Assembly: GCA_035622335.1 (NCBI GenBank)
Contig: DASPVO010000031.1
Location: 1-46,899 of the forward strand
Source of the DNA: DATJAJ01 sp035622335
GTDB lineage: Archaea > Thermoproteota > Nitrososphaeria > Nitrososphaerales > Gagatemarchaeaceae
Length of the DNA: 46,899 nt
Direction of reading: 5' to 3'
Below are positions 37,360 through 45,275 of the stretch, piece by piece (positions within the stretch are counted from its first letter, which is position 1; each line of letters begins with the position of its first letter). The translations under genes were made by a program, and so were the position numbers. A model generated the notes under the pieces. It ran no database searches and had not been told where the DNA came from. It was given only the letters and a program-made list of their open reading frames with translations.

Positions 37360-38994
37360 ATGTCTGCAAGCGGACAACCAATAATAATTCTGAAGGAAGG
37401 CGCGGGAGAATCGAAGGGGCGGGAGGCACAGAGAAACAACATAACAGCTGCAAAGCTGATAGCTGAGCTGGTAAGGACCTCGCTCGGTCCGAGAGGCATG
37501 GACAAGATGCTCGTCGACTCCATGGGAGACGTGACCATAACCAACGATGGGGCGACCATGCTCAAGGAGATAGACGTGCAGCATCCCGCAGCGAAGATGA
37601 TGGTCGAGATAAGCAAGGCGACAGACAACGAGGTCGGAGACGGCACCACCTCGGCGGTCGTCGTGGCCGGGGCCCTTCTCGAGAAGGCCGAAGACCTCGT
37701 GGACAAGGACGTCCATCCTGTCGTCATCGTGGAAGGCTACACCAGGGCCGCTGAGAAGGCGCAGGAGATTCTGGAGAAGATCGCGGAGAAGGTCGACCCC
37801 ACCGACAAGAAAGACCTGGTCAGGGTCGCGACGACAAGCATGCTGACCAAGCTCGTCAACGAGGATGCGCCGCACCTAGCCAACGTCGTGGTCGACGCGA
37901 TACTGATGGTCTCTGAATCCTCTGGCAACGGCTTCAAGGCTGACATAGACAACGTGAAGGTCGAGAAGAAGCCCGGAGGCGCCATCACTGACTCCCAACT
38001 GATCAAGGGCATGGTCCTGGACAAGGAGGTCGTGCACTCGGGGATGCCGAAGAGGGTCAGCGACGCCCAGATCGCCCTCGTCAACTCGCCCCTGGAGATA
38101 GAGAAGACAGAGTTCTCTGCCGAGATCAGGATAGACGACCCCAAGCAGATGCAGAAGTTCATGGACGAAGAAAGCAAGATCCTCAAGGACATGGTGGACA
38201 AGGTCACGGCGGCCGGCGCGAACGTGCTCATCTGCCAGAAGGGGATAGACGACCTCGCGCAGCACTACCTGGCAAAGGCGGGGGTGCTCGCCGTCAGAAG
38301 GGTCAAGGAGAGCGACATGGGCAAGCTCGCGAAGGCGACCGGAGCGAGGATGGTGACGAACCTCGACGACCTGAGCTCGAAGGACCTGGGATTCGCGAAA
38401 CTCGTGGAGGAGAGGAAGCTGGAAGACGACAAGTGGGTCTTCATCGAGGGGTGCAAGAATCCAAAGGCGGTCACCGTGCTCGTGAGGGGTGGTACCCAGC
38501 GCATAGTTGACGAGGCGGAGCGGGCTCTGCACGACGCCCTGATGGTCACGAAGGACGTGGTGGAGAAGCCATTCATCGTCGCAGGAGGAGGCGCACCAGA
38601 AGAGGAGCTCTCCGTGCAGCTCAGGGCTTGGGCCCAGAAGCTGTCGGGAAGGGAGCAGCTCGCCGCGATAAAGTTCGCGGACGCCATGGAATCGATACCC
38701 CTTACCTTAGCCGAGAACGCCGGGATGGACCCGATCGACACTCAGGTCGACCTAAGGTCGAAGCACGGCAAGGAAGGAAAGTGGTACGGCGTCGATGCGA
38801 TGAACGGAAAGGTCGCAGACATGTACGCGAAGTCGGTGGTCGAGCCGCTCGCGGTGAAGCTGCAGATACTCCGCTCTGCGACTGAGGCAGCATCCATGAT
38901 CCTGCGAATCGACGACGTCATCGCCGCGAGCAAGATGAAGGCACCGCCGATGCCTCCTGGAGGGGGCGGTATGGGCGGCATGCCACCGATGTAA
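37360..38994 (+). CDS. thsA: thermosome subunit (group II chaperonin)
   Basis: 544 residues. An ATP-driven protein-folding ring. The equatorial ATP-binding motifs are RTSLGPRGMDKM and EVGDGTTSAVVVAGALL; apical and intermediate domains follow, with GGGAPEEELSVQLRAW and the C-terminal ATPase residues near IDDVIAASKM. The tail is the usual MPPGGGGMGGMPPM, which projects into the cavity. Promoter includes a palindromic element over the TATA box. Confidence 0.97.
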   Translation: MSASGQPIIILKEGAGESKGREAQRNNITAAKLIAELVRTSLGPRGMDKMLVDSMGDVTITNDGATMLKEIDVQHPAAKMMVEISKATDNEVGDGTTSAVVVAGALLEKAEDLVDKDVHPVVIVEGYTRAAEKAQEILEKIAEKVDPTDKKDLVRVATTSMLTKLVNEDAPHLANVVVDAILMVSESSGNGFKADIDNVKVEKKPGGAITDSQLIKGMVLDKEVVHSGMPKRVSDAQIALVNSPLEIEKTEFSAEIRIDDPKQMQKFMDEESKILKDMVDKVTAAGANVLICQKGIDDLAQHYLAKAGVLAVRRVKESDMGKLAKATGARMVTNLDDLSSKDLGFAKLVEERKLEDDKWVFIEGCKNPKAVTVLVRGGTQRIVDEAERALHDALMVTKDVVEKPFIVAGGGAPEEELSVQLRAWAQKLSGREQLAAIKFADAMESIPLTLAENAGMDPIDTQVDLRSKHGKEGKWYGVDAMNGKVADMYAKSVVEPLAVKLQILRSATEAASMILRIDDVIAASKMKAPPMPPGGGGMGGMPPM

Positions 38995-39002
38995 GAAAGC
39001 GC

Positions 39003-39245
39003 CTACTGCTCCACGTTCGACTCGCCCAATTCGGGTTTTCCCCACCGGCCGACCTTGGGTATGCCCTTGGTCCTGAAGAGGGACATTCCCTGCTGGTACC
39101 TGTGGAGCTCGCCTTCGATGAACTTGAGGTCCGACGTCGCCGAGGAGAGCTGTTTCTTCTTGCTCGGCTTCCCCTGAAGCTCGGCTATCTCTGCCTTCTT
39201 CTGGTCTATCAGACTGGCGAGGAGCTGCTCGTACTCGGTCGTCAT
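39003..39245 (-). CDS. small charged coiled-coil protein (80 aa), unknown
   Basis: 80 residues from ATG 39245: TTEYEQLLASLIDQKKAEIA, then a basic stretch (GKPSKKKQ) and FIEGELHRYQQG. It is mainly helical, with no cysteine cluster or membrane helix. A TATA box 29 nt upstream shows a leaderless mRNA; a GTG at 39248 immediately before the ATG is an alternative. The frame continues upstream across the promoter, but that part is not expected to be transcribed. The 3' end faces the thermosome gene 8 nt away. No family recognised. Confidence 0.65.
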   Translation of the reverse strand: MTTEYEQLLASLIDQKKAEIAELQGKPSKKKQLSSATSDLKFIEGELHRYQQGMSLFRTKGIPKVGRWGKPELGESNVEQ

Positions 39246-39271
39246 CACGGTCGCGGCGGAGAAGTCTAAAG

Positions 39272-39277
39272 TATAAA
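39272..39277. promoter_or_regulatory. single TATA box shared by two divergent leaderless genes
   Basis: AGTATAAAGG, centred near 39274.5. It is 27 nt before GTG 39302 on the plus strand and 29 nt before ATG 39245 on the minus strand. No other TATA-like element lies in the roughly 55-nt interval. Confidence 0.65.
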
Positions 39278-39301
39278 GGGATTGGAGGCGGTCTAAGAAC
39301 C

Positions 39302-39577
39302 GTGCGCTCTCAACTCTTCGCCGCGGGTTTGCTGACATTCGCGACGGGACTGGTGTTCTACGTCCTCGAGGTGCCATTGGTCTACTTCTGGAGCATACCC
39401 TTTGCGATCGTCGGTGGAATGATGGCGGTCGCGGCTCCCTTCATGAGCGAGAGCCACGGCCCGGTCGAGCCTCCCGAGGGTTATCGGTTCTGCCCGTACT
39501 GCTCCACGATCGTGCCAATAGGTCAGAAGAACTGCGGACACTGCGGCGGTGCTCAGCCGCTCGAGGGAGCTGGTTGA
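39302..39577 (+). CDS. two-TM zinc-ribbon membrane protein
   Basis: 91 residues from GTG 39302. Two membrane helices (about 5-25 and 28-48) are followed by a zinc ribbon with C64, C67, C78 and C81 (CPYC...CGHCG). This topology leaves a cytoplasmic zinc ribbon on a membrane hairpin. Specific role unknown. Leaderless start. Overlaps the DUF371 gene by 4 nt (TTGA) and so heads an operon with it and the decarboxylase-family gene. Confidence 0.75.
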   Translation: MRSQLFAAGLLTFATGLVFYVLEVPLVYFWSIPFAIVGGMMAVAAPFMSESHGPVEPPEGYRFCPYCSTIVPIGQKNCGHCGGAQPLEGAG

Positions 39578-40041
39578 GCGGCACTGGTCTCGCTCAGCGG
39601 TCGGTTCCACTGAGCCGCGCATGCTCGGACGTAGTCCACTTCCATGGCCACCCCATGGTCAGGGCGACTCACCCCAGGACTCTTGAAGTGACCACAGACC
39701 CGCACCTGACATCGAGAGGAGACTGCATCATCGGAGTGGGCGCGGACAAGGGAGCATCGGGTCTCAGTCCCTCCCTGAAGGACTTGGTCGTTGCAAAGGG
39801 GTCCCGCGTGACGGTGATCATCAGAGTCGAAGGGTACACCTTCTCTCTAAGAGCCAATGGCGACCCTAGGCTCACCCTATCCCATCCCCAGGACATCGTT
39901 GTCAGGACCACGAACTTCCCTAGCGACAGAACTCTGGCCCTGAATTCAGACCTGGCCGCCCGCGACGTCCCCAGAGATATGGTGAGACTCTTGCGAAACG
40001 AGGAGACCGTCGGGTCCATGGAGATCACCGCGTTCGCATGA
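39574..40041 (+). CDS. DUF371 family protein
   Basis: 155 residues from TTG 39574. The conserved archaeal DUF371 core is DVVHFHGHPMVRATHPRTLE, followed by SRGDCIIGVGADKGAS and a C-terminal half of beta strands (VRTTNFPSDRTLALNSDLAA). Function not known. The histidine-rich HFHGHP strand and the GVGADKG loop suggest a ligand or metal site. Start overlaps the preceding stop, and its own stop overlaps the next ATG, so the three genes are translationally coupled. Confidence 0.85.
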   Translation: MSGTGLAQRSVPLSRACSDVVHFHGHPMVRATHPRTLEVTTDPHLTSRGDCIIGVGADKGASGLSPSLKDLVVAKGSRVTVIIRVEGYTFSLRANGDPRLTLSHPQDIVVRTTNFPSDRTLALNSDLAARDVPRDMVRLLRNEETVGSMEITAFA

Positions 40042-40997
40042 CAAAGCACCGCGCGGTAGCTTACACGATGCAGGCGCTGGTGAAGTACCACGGGATGAAG
40101 AACCCGGCTCTCAGAATCCCATTCCACGACAGCATCTCCGTGAACACGACTTGCATGATGACTGAAGCGACCGTCTCCGACGAAGCGCGAGGGGGCGTGT
40201 TCATCGAAGGGAAGACGAGCGACTCGGCCAACGCGCGACTCGACACCGTGATGGCGAGCATCTCACATGGGTCGAGGTCCGCAGACTTCCGCTTCGACAG
40301 CAGGAACGTGCCGAAGGGGAGACCCAAGGGTATAGGGTATTCGTCATCCGCCGGCGCTGTTCTCACCCTTCTCGCCCACAGGATGCTCGCCGGTGACACC
40401 CCGGACCTGAGGGACCTTTCTCGCAAGGCGAGGCTCTTTGCAGCGTCAGCTTCCAGGTCGCTCGTAGGGGGGTTCTCCAGGCTCTACGCAGGCGATGACG
40501 ACCACTCGACCTTCGCCGAGAGGTTCGCCGATTCCTCGACGATGGACCTCAGGATGGTCGTCGTTCCACTCCCTTCGAATGTGAGGACCGAGGATGCGCA
40601 CAGGGAAGTCCTGACGTCGCCGTTCTTTGAAGCGAGGGTCAAGTCGGCCCAGAAGAGGTGCGACGAGATGGAAGCAGCGATTATGGGAAACGACCTGGAG
40701 AGGCTCGGGACGCTCGCGGAGAAGGACACGATGGAGCTTCACGCCCTCACGATGACCGGCGAGAACAGGCTGATCATAATGAACGAGGACTCCATCCGCA
40801 TAATCAGGAAGGTGCGAGAGCTTCGGAGCGGCGGAGCGGACGCTTACTTCTCTCTCCAGACAGGTCCTTCGGTCTTCATCAACACCTCAGAAAAGGACCA
40901 GAGCAGGGTGCACAGGGCGATCTCAAGACTGGGTTACACGGCCTACCTCTCCGGCGTCGGCGGAGAAGCCCACATCCTCGAAGCGAGCAACGATTAA
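40038..40997 (+). CDS. mvaD: diphosphomevalonate decarboxylase family enzyme (GHMP superfamily)
   Basis: 319 residues. The GHMP kinase fold appears with QALVKYHGMKNPALRIPFHD near the N-terminus (compare the VKYWG motif of the family), the phosphate loop GIGYSSSAGAVLTLLAHRM and a C-terminal SLQTGPSVFINTSEKD strand. These enzymes phosphorylate and decarboxylate mevalonate diphosphate, or in some archaea related mevalonate phosphates, for isopentenyl diphosphate. Which variant is present cannot be decided from motifs alone. Mevalonate kinase lies at the other end of the window, so the pathway genes are dispersed. ATGA overlap with DUF371. Confidence 0.85.
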   Translation: MTKHRAVAYTMQALVKYHGMKNPALRIPFHDSISVNTTCMMTEATVSDEARGGVFIEGKTSDSANARLDTVMASISHGSRSADFRFDSRNVPKGRPKGIGYSSSAGAVLTLLAHRMLAGDTPDLRDLSRKARLFAASASRSLVGGFSRLYAGDDDHSTFAERFADSSTMDLRMVVVPLPSNVRTEDAHREVLTSPFFEARVKSAQKRCDEMEAAIMGNDLERLGTLAEKDTMELHALTMTGENRLIIMNEDSIRIIRKVRELRSGGADAYFSLQTGPSVFINTSEKDQSRVHRAISRLGYTAYLSGVGGEAHILEASND

Positions 40998-40999
40998 TA
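40994..40999 (+). promoter_or_regulatory. TATA-like box overlapping the mvaD stop codon
   Basis: CGATTAATAGCG contains the mvaD stop TAA (40995-40997) and is centred about 27 nt before ATG 41024. Confidence 0.5.
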
Positions 41000-41023
41000 G
41001 CGTTCGAGTCACAATCACATCGG

Positions 41024-41236
41024 ATGACCGCAAAGGTCGGCAGCGTGAGAGAGTACCTGAAGGAGCTCGAGAAGAACAAGAAGGAGAAGCCCGAGCAGGT
41101 GAAGAGCGCACTGGAGACTTACATTGACCTCTGGAAGAGAGTCATAGAGAAGGGGCTTGTCTCTCCCGAGGACGGGATAGACACGGCACTCTCCAAGATA
41201 GACGAGAAGGGAGGACTCTACGCCGCAGCGGAGTAG
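41024..41236 (+). CDS. small conserved-looking protein (70 aa), unknown
   Basis: 70 residues: MTAKVGSVREYLKELEKNKK, a Lys/Glu-rich helix, then TYIDLWKRVIEKGLVSPEDG and SKIDEKGGLYAAAE. All-alpha and soluble. The leaderless promoter and regular codon use support it as a real gene. A longer frame continues upstream inside mvaD but is a shadow. It ends at 41236, with no gap to the convergent SDR gene. No family recognised. Confidence 0.7.
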   Translation: MTAKVGSVREYLKELEKNKKEKPEQVKSALETYIDLWKRVIEKGLVSPEDGIDTALSKIDEKGGLYAAAE

Positions 41237-41986
41237 CTAGTGCATAAGTTCGCCGCCGTCGATCACGATCGACTGGCCCGTCACGAAGCTGGAGTCGTCG
41301 CTCCCCAGGAATACCGCCAGGTTTGCGGCATCGGTCGGCCTCCCGAGCCTCTTCATCGGAATCGATGACCTATATCTGCTGAGCTGGGTGGAGTTGAGCC
41401 ACTCGACCCATGTGGTCTCGAACGAGCCGAAGATCATGCAGTTGACCCTCACCCTCGGCGCGAGCTTCTGCGCCAGCATCTTCGTCATCGATATCACGGC
41501 ACCCTTCCCAGAGGCGTAGACGAGCCCTTCGGTGTCCCCCGCGAGTGCTGGGGTCGAGCCTATGTTGATGATGGAAGCTCCCTGCCCCATAACACCGGAG
41601 GCGGCCTGTGAGCAGAGAAAGGTGCCGAAGACGTCGACCGAGAAGACGCGCTTCCACATCTCCAGCGTTATAGCCCCCAAGTCTGGATTCCAGATGGAGG
41701 GGTCGGAGAGCCCCGCGTTGTTGACCAGTATGTCCAGCCCTCCGACTCTCCTCGAGATGGTCCTGAACATCGCTGCGACGCTCTTCGGGTCTGACACGTC
41801 CCCACGGACCAAAACGGACTTTCCACCTTCGCTCGTTATGCTCCTCGCCACCGCTTCGGCCTCCTGCTTGGAGGAGCGGTAGTTCACCACGACCCGGGCC
41901 CCCTCCCTGGCAAAGACTCTCGCGATCTCGGCTCCGATGCCTCGGGAGGAGCCCGTCACGAGAGCGCGCTTGCCTGCGAGCCTCAT
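41237..41986 (-). CDS. short-chain dehydrogenase/reductase (FabG-like)
   Basis: 249 residues. The Rossmann motif is TGSSRGIGAEIARVFAREG; NNAG occurs at about residues 89-92; the catalytic YxxxK is YASGK. The C-terminal GSDDSSFVTGQSIVIDGG is typical of 3-oxoacyl reductase-like SDRs. The substrate cannot be read from the sequence. A TATA-like TTAAG lies 29 nt before ATG 41986. Confidence 0.92.
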   Translation of the reverse strand: MRLAGKRALVTGSSRGIGAEIARVFAREGARVVVNYRSSKQEAEAVARSITSEGGKSVLVRGDVSDPKSVAAMFRTISRRVGGLDILVNNAGLSDPSIWNPDLGAITLEMWKRVFSVDVFGTFLCSQAASGVMGQGASIINIGSTPALAGDTEGLVYASGKGAVISMTKMLAQKLAPRVRVNCMIFGSFETTWVEWLNSTQLSRYRSSIPMKRLGRPTDAANLAVFLGSDDSSFVTGQSIVIDGGELMH

Positions 41987-42012
41987 CGGGCAGAGCTTCG
42001 GCGAGTCGCGAC

Positions 42013-42017
42013 TTAAG
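42013..42017 (-). promoter_or_regulatory. TATA-like box for the SDR gene
   Basis: Minus strand GAGCTTAAGTCG, centred near 42015, 29 nt before ATG 41986. Confidence 0.4.
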
Positions 42018-42019
42018 CT

Positions 42020-42529
42020 CTAGGGCCTGGGCGCGCGGTCGCGTGCGGTCGCACCGACGGAGTAGTGCTTGAGGAAGTCGATGTTGAAGAGGGAGGCCTC
42101 CGCTGAGTTCCGAACTATGTCGTCCTTGTCGGCGAGCGCCTTCCTCAGGGTAGCTTCGGCAGACGCGTTCCCTATCGACCCCAGCGCTGCGGCCGACTCG
42201 TGCCTAACGATCGGGTCAGAGTCGGTCAAGACCGCCTTCTCCAGCGCCTTGTTAGCTTCGGACAGGCCTATCTGACCGAGAGAGAAGGCGGCCTCGTGCC
42301 TGACAAGAGGGTCGGGGTCGTGGAAGAGAACGTCGGCGAGGGTTTCGATGCACTTCTCCCCGCCGACCTCGGCCAGGATGCAGACCGCGTGGACTCTCAG
42401 AACCAGGCTGGGTTCCTCCTTTAGCACCTTGATGAAGCGATCCTCGTTCTTCTCGTTGAAGGCTTCCTCCATCTCCTTCATGACTTCGATGCAGTGAACT
42501 CGGTCGTCGATGACAACGCTGGTGTACAA
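42020..42529 (-). CDS. HEAT-repeat protein
   Basis: 169 residues from TTG 42529. Three to four PBS-lyase-type HEAT repeats of about 31 residues are visible: VLRVHAVCILAEVGGEKCIE, PLVRHEAAFSLGQIGLSEAN, PIVRHESAAALGSIGNASAE and DIVRNSAEASLFNID. Such repeats form a protein-binding solenoid; the deoxyhypusine hydroxylase of eukaryotes has the same repeats, but the paired HE metal motifs are only partly present (RHEAAF, RHESAA), with two of the expected four. So it could be a distant hydroxylase-like protein or simply an adaptor. Leaderless promoter 27 nt upstream. Confidence 0.85.
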   Translation of the reverse strand: MYTSVVIDDRVHCIEVMKEMEEAFNEKNEDRFIKVLKEEPSLVLRVHAVCILAEVGGEKCIETLADVLFHDPDPLVRHEAAFSLGQIGLSEANKALEKAVLTDSDPIVRHESAAALGSIGNASAEATLRKALADKDDIVRNSAEASLFNIDFLKHYSVGATARDRAPRP

Positions 42530-42553
42530 CGGTTTGCCGTGAGTCTCTGTGTC

Positions 42554-42560
42554 TATAAAC
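42554..42560 (-). promoter_or_regulatory. TATA box for the HEAT-repeat gene
   Basis: Minus strand CAGTTTATAGAC, centred near 42556, 27 nt before TTG 42529. It lies just downstream of the end of the cystathionine gamma-synthase/lyase gene. Confidence 0.6.
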
Positions 42561-42572
42561 TGAGCGCGGTCA

Positions 42573-43718
42573 TCACGACAACGCCTTCCGCAGATCCTCG
42601 ACGAGGTCTGATCCGTCTTCTATGCCAACGGAGAGCCGGATGAGCGTGTCTCCGATTCCAAGCTTCCTCCTCTCGCGCGGTGAGACACTCGCGTGTGTCA
42701 TGCTCGCGGGATGGTCCGCGAGCGACTCGACACCGCCCAGGCTCTCCGCCAGCGAGAAGACGCTCAGCCTTCCCAGAAACTCTCTTGCGTCCTTGAGACC
42801 TCCCTTCATCTCGAAGGACAACATGCCGCCTGGCAGGCGCATCTGCCTCCGTGCAAGCGTTCGCTGCGGGTGACTCTTGAGGCCCGGATAGTTCACCGCA
42901 GCCACCCTGTCGTGACCCTCCAGGAATTTCGCAACCCTTTGCGCGTTCCTGCTGTGCCGCTCCATTCTGAGGTGGAGTGTCTTCGACCCCCTCAGGAGGA
43001 GAAAGCAATCGAAGGGCGAAGGCACGGCGCCCAAGGCGTTCTGGTTGAACCTTATCGATTCGTGCAACTCCGGGTCTGAAAGCATCAGAGAACCGCCCAC
43101 GACGTCGCTGTGTCCACCGATGTACTTCGTGGTGCTGTGCACCACCACCGTTGCGCCCAAGTCGAGCGGATTCTGGATGAAGGGGCTCGCGAAGGTGTTG
43201 TCAACGACCGTAAGGAGGCCTCGGCTTCTTCCGAGCCTGGAGAGCGCTCTTATGTCGCAGAGCCGCATCAGCGGGTTCGTAGGGCTCTCGAGCCATAGCA
43301 TCGTCGTGTTCCGTCTTGCCGCCCGTTCGACCTTCTCCAGAGACCGGGTGTCGACGTACGAGACGCTCACGCCGAACCTTGCGAAGACCTTGTCGAAGAG
43401 CCTCCGCGTCCCGCCGTAGATGTCATCCCCTGCAATTACGTGGTCTCCCCGCTTCAAAGCAGAGAGCAAGAGCGTCGTCTCCGCGGCCATCCCCGATGCG
43501 AACGCCAAGGCAAACTTCGCGTTCTCGAGCGAGGCCAGCCTCTTCTCAAGCGCGAGTCTCGTAGGGTTCGACGTCCTCGAGTACTCGAACCCCATGGGAA
43601 GTTGCGCGAGCTCCTTCCGGGCAAAGGTGGACGCCAGGTGGACTGGGACCACGACGTCGCCCGACGGAACTGTATGTGGGTCCTCACCGTCGTGGACGGC
43701 CCTAGTCGCGAACTTCAC
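42573..43718 (-). CDS. cystathionine gamma-synthase / gamma-lyase family PLP enzyme
   Basis: 381 residues from GTG 43718, which has a GGAGG 7 nt upstream; the frame extends six codons further. Family motifs: FEYSRTSNPTRLALEKRLA, YGGTRRLFDKVF, the LWLESPTNPLMRLCDI segment and the PLP lysine in HSTTKYIGGHSDVVGG. Directly downstream of cystathionine beta-synthase (4 nt gap), so the pair probably converts homocysteine to cysteine via cystathionine (reverse transsulfuration), with this enzyme acting as the lyase. Synthase and lyase activity cannot be told apart by motif alone. Confidence 0.92.
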   Translation of the reverse strand: MKFATRAVHDGEDPHTVPSGDVVVPVHLASTFARKELAQLPMGFEYSRTSNPTRLALEKRLASLENAKFALAFASGMAAETTLLLSALKRGDHVIAGDDIYGGTRRLFDKVFARFGVSVSYVDTRSLEKVERAARRNTTMLWLESPTNPLMRLCDIRALSRLGRSRGLLTVVDNTFASPFIQNPLDLGATVVVHSTTKYIGGHSDVVGGSLMLSDPELHESIRFNQNALGAVPSPFDCFLLLRGSKTLHLRMERHSRNAQRVAKFLEGHDRVAAVNYPGLKSHPQRTLARRQMRLPGGMLSFEMKGGLKDAREFLGRLSVFSLAESLGGVESLADHPASMTHASVSPRERRKLGIGDTLIRLSVGIEDGSDLVEDLRKALS

Positions 43719-43722
43719 GCCC

Positions 43723-45108
43723 CTACCTCCTCGCAAGATAGTTTATCACGTCTATGGTCGTCAGGATTCCCACGGCTTGCGTGCCTTCCACGACCAAGGC
43801 CGCGTTTCTGTCCTTTAGGACGTTGAGTGGGTTGAGCATGTAGTCACCACGCCTCACCGTGGGCAGCGGCTCGTCCATCGCGTCTTCGACTCGGGAGCGT
43901 GAAGAGACTCGCTTCCTCGCCAGCTTGCTCGCAAGCGTGTTTTCACTGAGCTCCCCGACGGGCACACCCTTCAGCAGCACCGGGAGGTGAGAGACATCGT
44001 GCTTCTTGAGAAGGCCTATCGCCTTTGCGACGGTGTCAGAGGGCGCCACAGAGACGAGCTTTTTGATGCGTCTCGACTTGAATCGTAGGACGTCGTCCAC
44101 GGCAATTCGCTCTTCGCTGCTCTCTATGAAACCGTATTCGAGCATCCAGTCGTCGTTGTATATCTTTGCCAAGTAGCTCCTTCCGGTGTCGGGAAGTATG
44201 ACCACGACCGTCCGTGTAGAGTCGAGCTCCTTCGCCACCTCCAGCGCAGCCCAGACGGCGGCGCCGGACGAACCACCGGCGAGTATGCCCTCCTCCTTCG
44301 CGAGCCGTCGAGACATCACGAACGCGTCCTTGTCTTTCACTGTCACCACCCTATCGACCACGCTCAGGTCGAGCGTCGACGGCATGAAGTCCTCGCCTAT
44401 CCCCTCGATCTTGTAGGGCCTCACCTTTTCCTTTCTTCCGTAGAACCTGCTCGAGATGAGAGAGCCTTCCGGGTCGGCCGCGACCACCCTGATGGAGGGA
44501 TTCTTCTCCTTGAGGAACCTACCCGCGCCTGATATCGTGCCACCGGTTCCCGCGCCCGCTACCAAGTAGTCGACAGTCCCTCTGGTTTGGGCCCATATCT
44601 CGGGACCAGTGCTGGCGTAGTGGGCCCTGGGATTGGCGGGGTTGGCATACTGGTTTGGCATGAAAGCGCGGGGCGTTTCCCTAGCGAGCCTCTCCGCGAC
44701 CTTGACGTAACTGGACGGGTGACCCGGAGGGACGTTCGAAGGCGTCACGATCACCCTCGCACCGTATGCCCTCAGCAGGTCGACCTTGTCGCGGCTCATC
44801 TTGTCCGGAACTGTGAATATTATCCTGTACCCCTTCAGCACCGCAGCGAGGGCGAGCCCCATCCCCGTGTTCCCCGAGGTCGGTTCCACGATTGTGTAGC
44901 CTGGCCCGATCACTCCACGACGCTCTGCGTCAGTGAGCATGGCGATACCAACCCGGTCCTTGACGCTCCCGCCTGGGTTGAACATCTCGAGCTTTGCGAA
45001 GACCTTCGGCGCGAGGCCCTTCGTGACCGAGTTGAGCCTGACCATCGGGGTTTCTCCTATCAGACCCAGGATGTCGTCAGCGATGCGTGGCTTCAACTGT
45101 GCTAGCAA
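43723..45108 (-). CDS. cystathionine beta-synthase with C-terminal CBS domain pair
   Basis: 461 residues from TTG 45108. A fold-type II PLP enzyme. The PLP lysine is K50 in NPGGSVKDRVG; TSGNTGMGLALAAVLKGYR binds substrate; GAGTGGTISGAGRFLKE is the phosphate loop. Residues about 340-461 are a Bateman module (VAPSDTVAKAIGLLKKHDVS, ALVVEGTQAVGILTTIDVI), which in the animal enzyme binds S-adenosylmethionine. There is no haem-binding N-terminal domain. The combination supports cystathionine beta-synthase over plain cysteine synthase. Operon with the following gene. Confidence 0.9.
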   Translation of the reverse strand: MLAQLKPRIADDILGLIGETPMVRLNSVTKGLAPKVFAKLEMFNPGGSVKDRVGIAMLTDAERRGVIGPGYTIVEPTSGNTGMGLALAAVLKGYRIIFTVPDKMSRDKVDLLRAYGARVIVTPSNVPPGHPSSYVKVAERLARETPRAFMPNQYANPANPRAHYASTGPEIWAQTRGTVDYLVAGAGTGGTISGAGRFLKEKNPSIRVVAADPEGSLISSRFYGRKEKVRPYKIEGIGEDFMPSTLDLSVVDRVVTVKDKDAFVMSRRLAKEEGILAGGSSGAAVWAALEVAKELDSTRTVVVILPDTGRSYLAKIYNDDWMLEYGFIESSEERIAVDDVLRFKSRRIKKLVSVAPSDTVAKAIGLLKKHDVSHLPVLLKGVPVGELSENTLASKLARKRVSSRSRVEDAMDEPLPTVRRGDYMLNPLNVLKDRNAALVVEGTQAVGILTTIDVINYLARR

Positions 45109-45128
45109 TTGAGACCGTCATGATGTGG

Positions 45129-45135
45129 TAAAAAA
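45129..45135 (-). promoter_or_regulatory. TATA-like T-rich box for the transsulfuration operon
   Basis: Minus strand CCCTTTTTTACCA, centred near 45132, 24 nt before TTG 45108. Confidence 0.45.
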
Positions 45136-45246
45136 GGGTCTGTGAAACCCCGACCGAGAGCGTTCTCTGAAGTGGCAGGTCTTCTCCAAGCTCGGGCTCT
45201 TCGGACCGAGTGGAGGAGTGGGACAGGTGCGACTTGCTAGAAAGCA

Positions 45247-45252
45247 TTTATG
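45247..45252 (+). promoter_or_regulatory. TATA box for the DUF1801 gene
   Basis: AAGCATTTATGCTTAG is centred about 26 nt before ATG 45276, a leaderless arrangement. AAGCAT and ATGCTT form a 6-bp palindromic pair around it. Confidence 0.55.
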
Positions 45253-45275
45253 CTTAGAGGAGAGTGCAGACAATC

